NCBI GenBank assembly: GCA_001457715.1
Contig: CVRF01000003.1
Location: 124,001-188,000, forward strand
Direction of reading: 5' to 3'
DNA length: 64,000 bases
DNA from: Candidatus Providencia siddallii
Lineage (GTDB): Bacteria > Pseudomonadota > Gammaproteobacteria > Enterobacterales > Enterobacteriaceae
Below the pieces are notes generated by a model. It saw only the letters and a list, made by a program, of their open reading frames with translations, ran no database searches and was not told the DNA's origin. This document shows positions 63,165-64,000 of this stretch, in pieces. The translations under genes were made by a program, and so were the position numbers. Position 1 is the first letter of the stretch. Each line of letters starts with the position of its first letter.

Positions 63165-64000
63165 TTATCGTCCTAAATAATATTCCCAATCTTTCCAAAC
63201 AGGCTGCAAACCAGATTTAATCAAAACATTAGCTATTTCTAATACACTACGGTTATCATAAGGAGAAAATTGCTCTAATTCTTTCGACGAATCTACATAA
63301 CCACCAGGTTGTGTTTTCGATCCTGCGCTTATATTATTAATTGCTATAGGAATCACGTTATCACGAAAATAAGGAGATTCGCGAGTGGATAAAGATAATT
63401 CAACATTAGATGATAATAAACGAAAAGCACATATTAATTGAAGTAATTCTGCTTCTTTAATTGATAAATTTAAATCAACTCCACCAACACAAGGACGCAA
63501 ACGTGGAAAAGAAATAGAAAAACGACTTTTCCAAAAATATCTTTCTAAAAAAAATAAATGCTCAGCAACTATATAATATTCAGTACGCCAACAATTTGAT
63601 AAACCAATTAATGCTCCTAAACCAATCTTATCTATACCTGCTTTTCCAATACGTTCAGGTGTTTCCATTCGCCAATAAAAATTTTGCTTATCACCTTTAA
63701 TATGATGTAATTTATATGCTTGTTTATTATAAGTTTCTTGATAAATTAATACTCCATCAAGCCCAATAGTTTTAAGTTTACTGTATTCATTAATATTTAA
63801 TGGTTGAACCTCCATCATCAATGAACTAAAATACTTTCGTATGATAGGTATAACACGTAGAAAATAATTTATTCCAACTTTACTTTGACAATCTCCAGTA
63901 ACAATAAGAATATTATTAAAACCAATTTCATTAATTTTTTCACATTCATTAATAATTTCAGAATAATTAAGAACTTTTCTTTTAATACGATTACTAATTG
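63165..64000 (-). CDS. thiH: 2-Iminoacetate (dehydroglycine) synthase ThiH, 5' end outside window
   Basis: ThiH is a radical-SAM enzyme that splits tyrosine to give dehydroglycine for the thiamine thiazole. The visible 277 codons match the C-terminal three quarters of the family: SNRIKRKVLNYSEI at the edge, FNNILIVTGDCQSKVG, YFSSLMMEVQPLN, YQETYNKQAYKLHH, ETPERIGKAGIDKIGLGAL, FPRLRPC, STRESPYFRDN and AGSKTQPGGY. The CxxxCxxC cluster motif lies off the right edge. The first visible Met near 63821 is not the start, since homology continues upstream. thiG and the rest of the operon would be expected beyond the edge. Confidence 0.95.
   Translation of the reverse strand, partial: ISNRIKRKVLNYSEIINECEKINEIGFNNILIVTGDCQSKVGINYFLRVIPIIRKYFSSLMMEVQPLNINEYSKLKTIGLDGVLIYQETYNKQAYKLHHIKGDKQNFYWRMETPERIGKAGIDKIGLGALIGLSNCWRTEYYIVAEHLFFLERYFWKSRFSISFPRLRPCVGGVDLNLSIKEAELLQLICAFRLLSSNVELSLSTRESPYFRDNVIPIAINNISAGSKTQPGGYVDSSKELEQFSPYDNRSVLEIANVLIKSGLQPVWKDWEYYLGR

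Noticed and set aside
63816-63821. Start of thiH at the in-frame Met cluster
   Set aside because: Clear ThiH homology continues upstream to the window edge, so these are internal residues.
1-64000. Genome-wide reassignment of UGA to Trp
   Set aside because: Six genes end at UGA at the family-typical C-terminus, and Trp is written TGG throughout intact genes. At most, UGA is leaky.

Overview
The window is a very AT-rich, gene-sparse stretch from a reduced gammaproteobacterial (Enterobacterales) genome. Almost every protein aligns end to end, from memory, with its Escherichia coli counterpart. Intergenic deserts of 0.3 to 1.4 kb, eroded neighbours and no mobile elements point to a long-term, host-restricted endosymbiont. 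The yggS-proC linkage and a secreted M13 peptidase suggest the Yersinia/Proteus/Providencia side of the order. A blood-feeder symbiont of the 'Candidatus Providencia siddallii' type is one guess, not something shown here.

Layout. 1-12757 is a mixed block: rnb (5' end outside the window), pyrF, pgpB, ribA, an M13 peptidase gene, sohB/yciK, mepS and lysP. 13008-34470 is an unbroken minus-strand respiratory island of 18 genes: menF-menD-menB-menC-menE (menH missing) lying directly beyond a complete nuoA-to-nuoN complex I operon. 35586-38970 holds ackA-pta. 39380-46316 is a thinned purF-cvpA-folC-accD-truA-pdxB cluster. 46981-54465 holds tRNA-Phe, mltC, trmB and gshB-yqgE-yqgF-yggS-proC. 55510-60822 is tsaD divergent from the rpsU-dnaG-rpoD macromolecular synthesis operon. 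Then come crp and the 3' part of thiH, which runs off the right edge.

How the genes work together. Menaquinone synthesis, proton-pumping NADH dehydrogenase and acetate overflow (pta-ackA) form a coherent energy module. lysP suggests lysine import. ribA, pdxB, folC and thiH are pieces of B-vitamin routes (riboflavin, pyridoxal phosphate, folate, thiamine). Cell-wall turnover (mepS, mltC) and quality-control proteases (sohB, the M13 enzyme) persist. Crp is the only dedicated transcription regulator in the window.

Most notable observation. Two otherwise intact genes, dnaG (codon 3) and menC (codon 41), carry an in-frame UGA, although UGA ends at least six other genes here. In menC the UGA sits exactly on a conserved Trp codon. 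In dnaG it lies in a tolerant N-terminal position. Leaky UGA decoding by tRNA-Trp would rescue both. Sequencing error, a rare start codon (dnaG) or simple decay (menC) are the alternatives. No CRISPR array, insertion sequence, prophage or other novel multi-gene system was seen.
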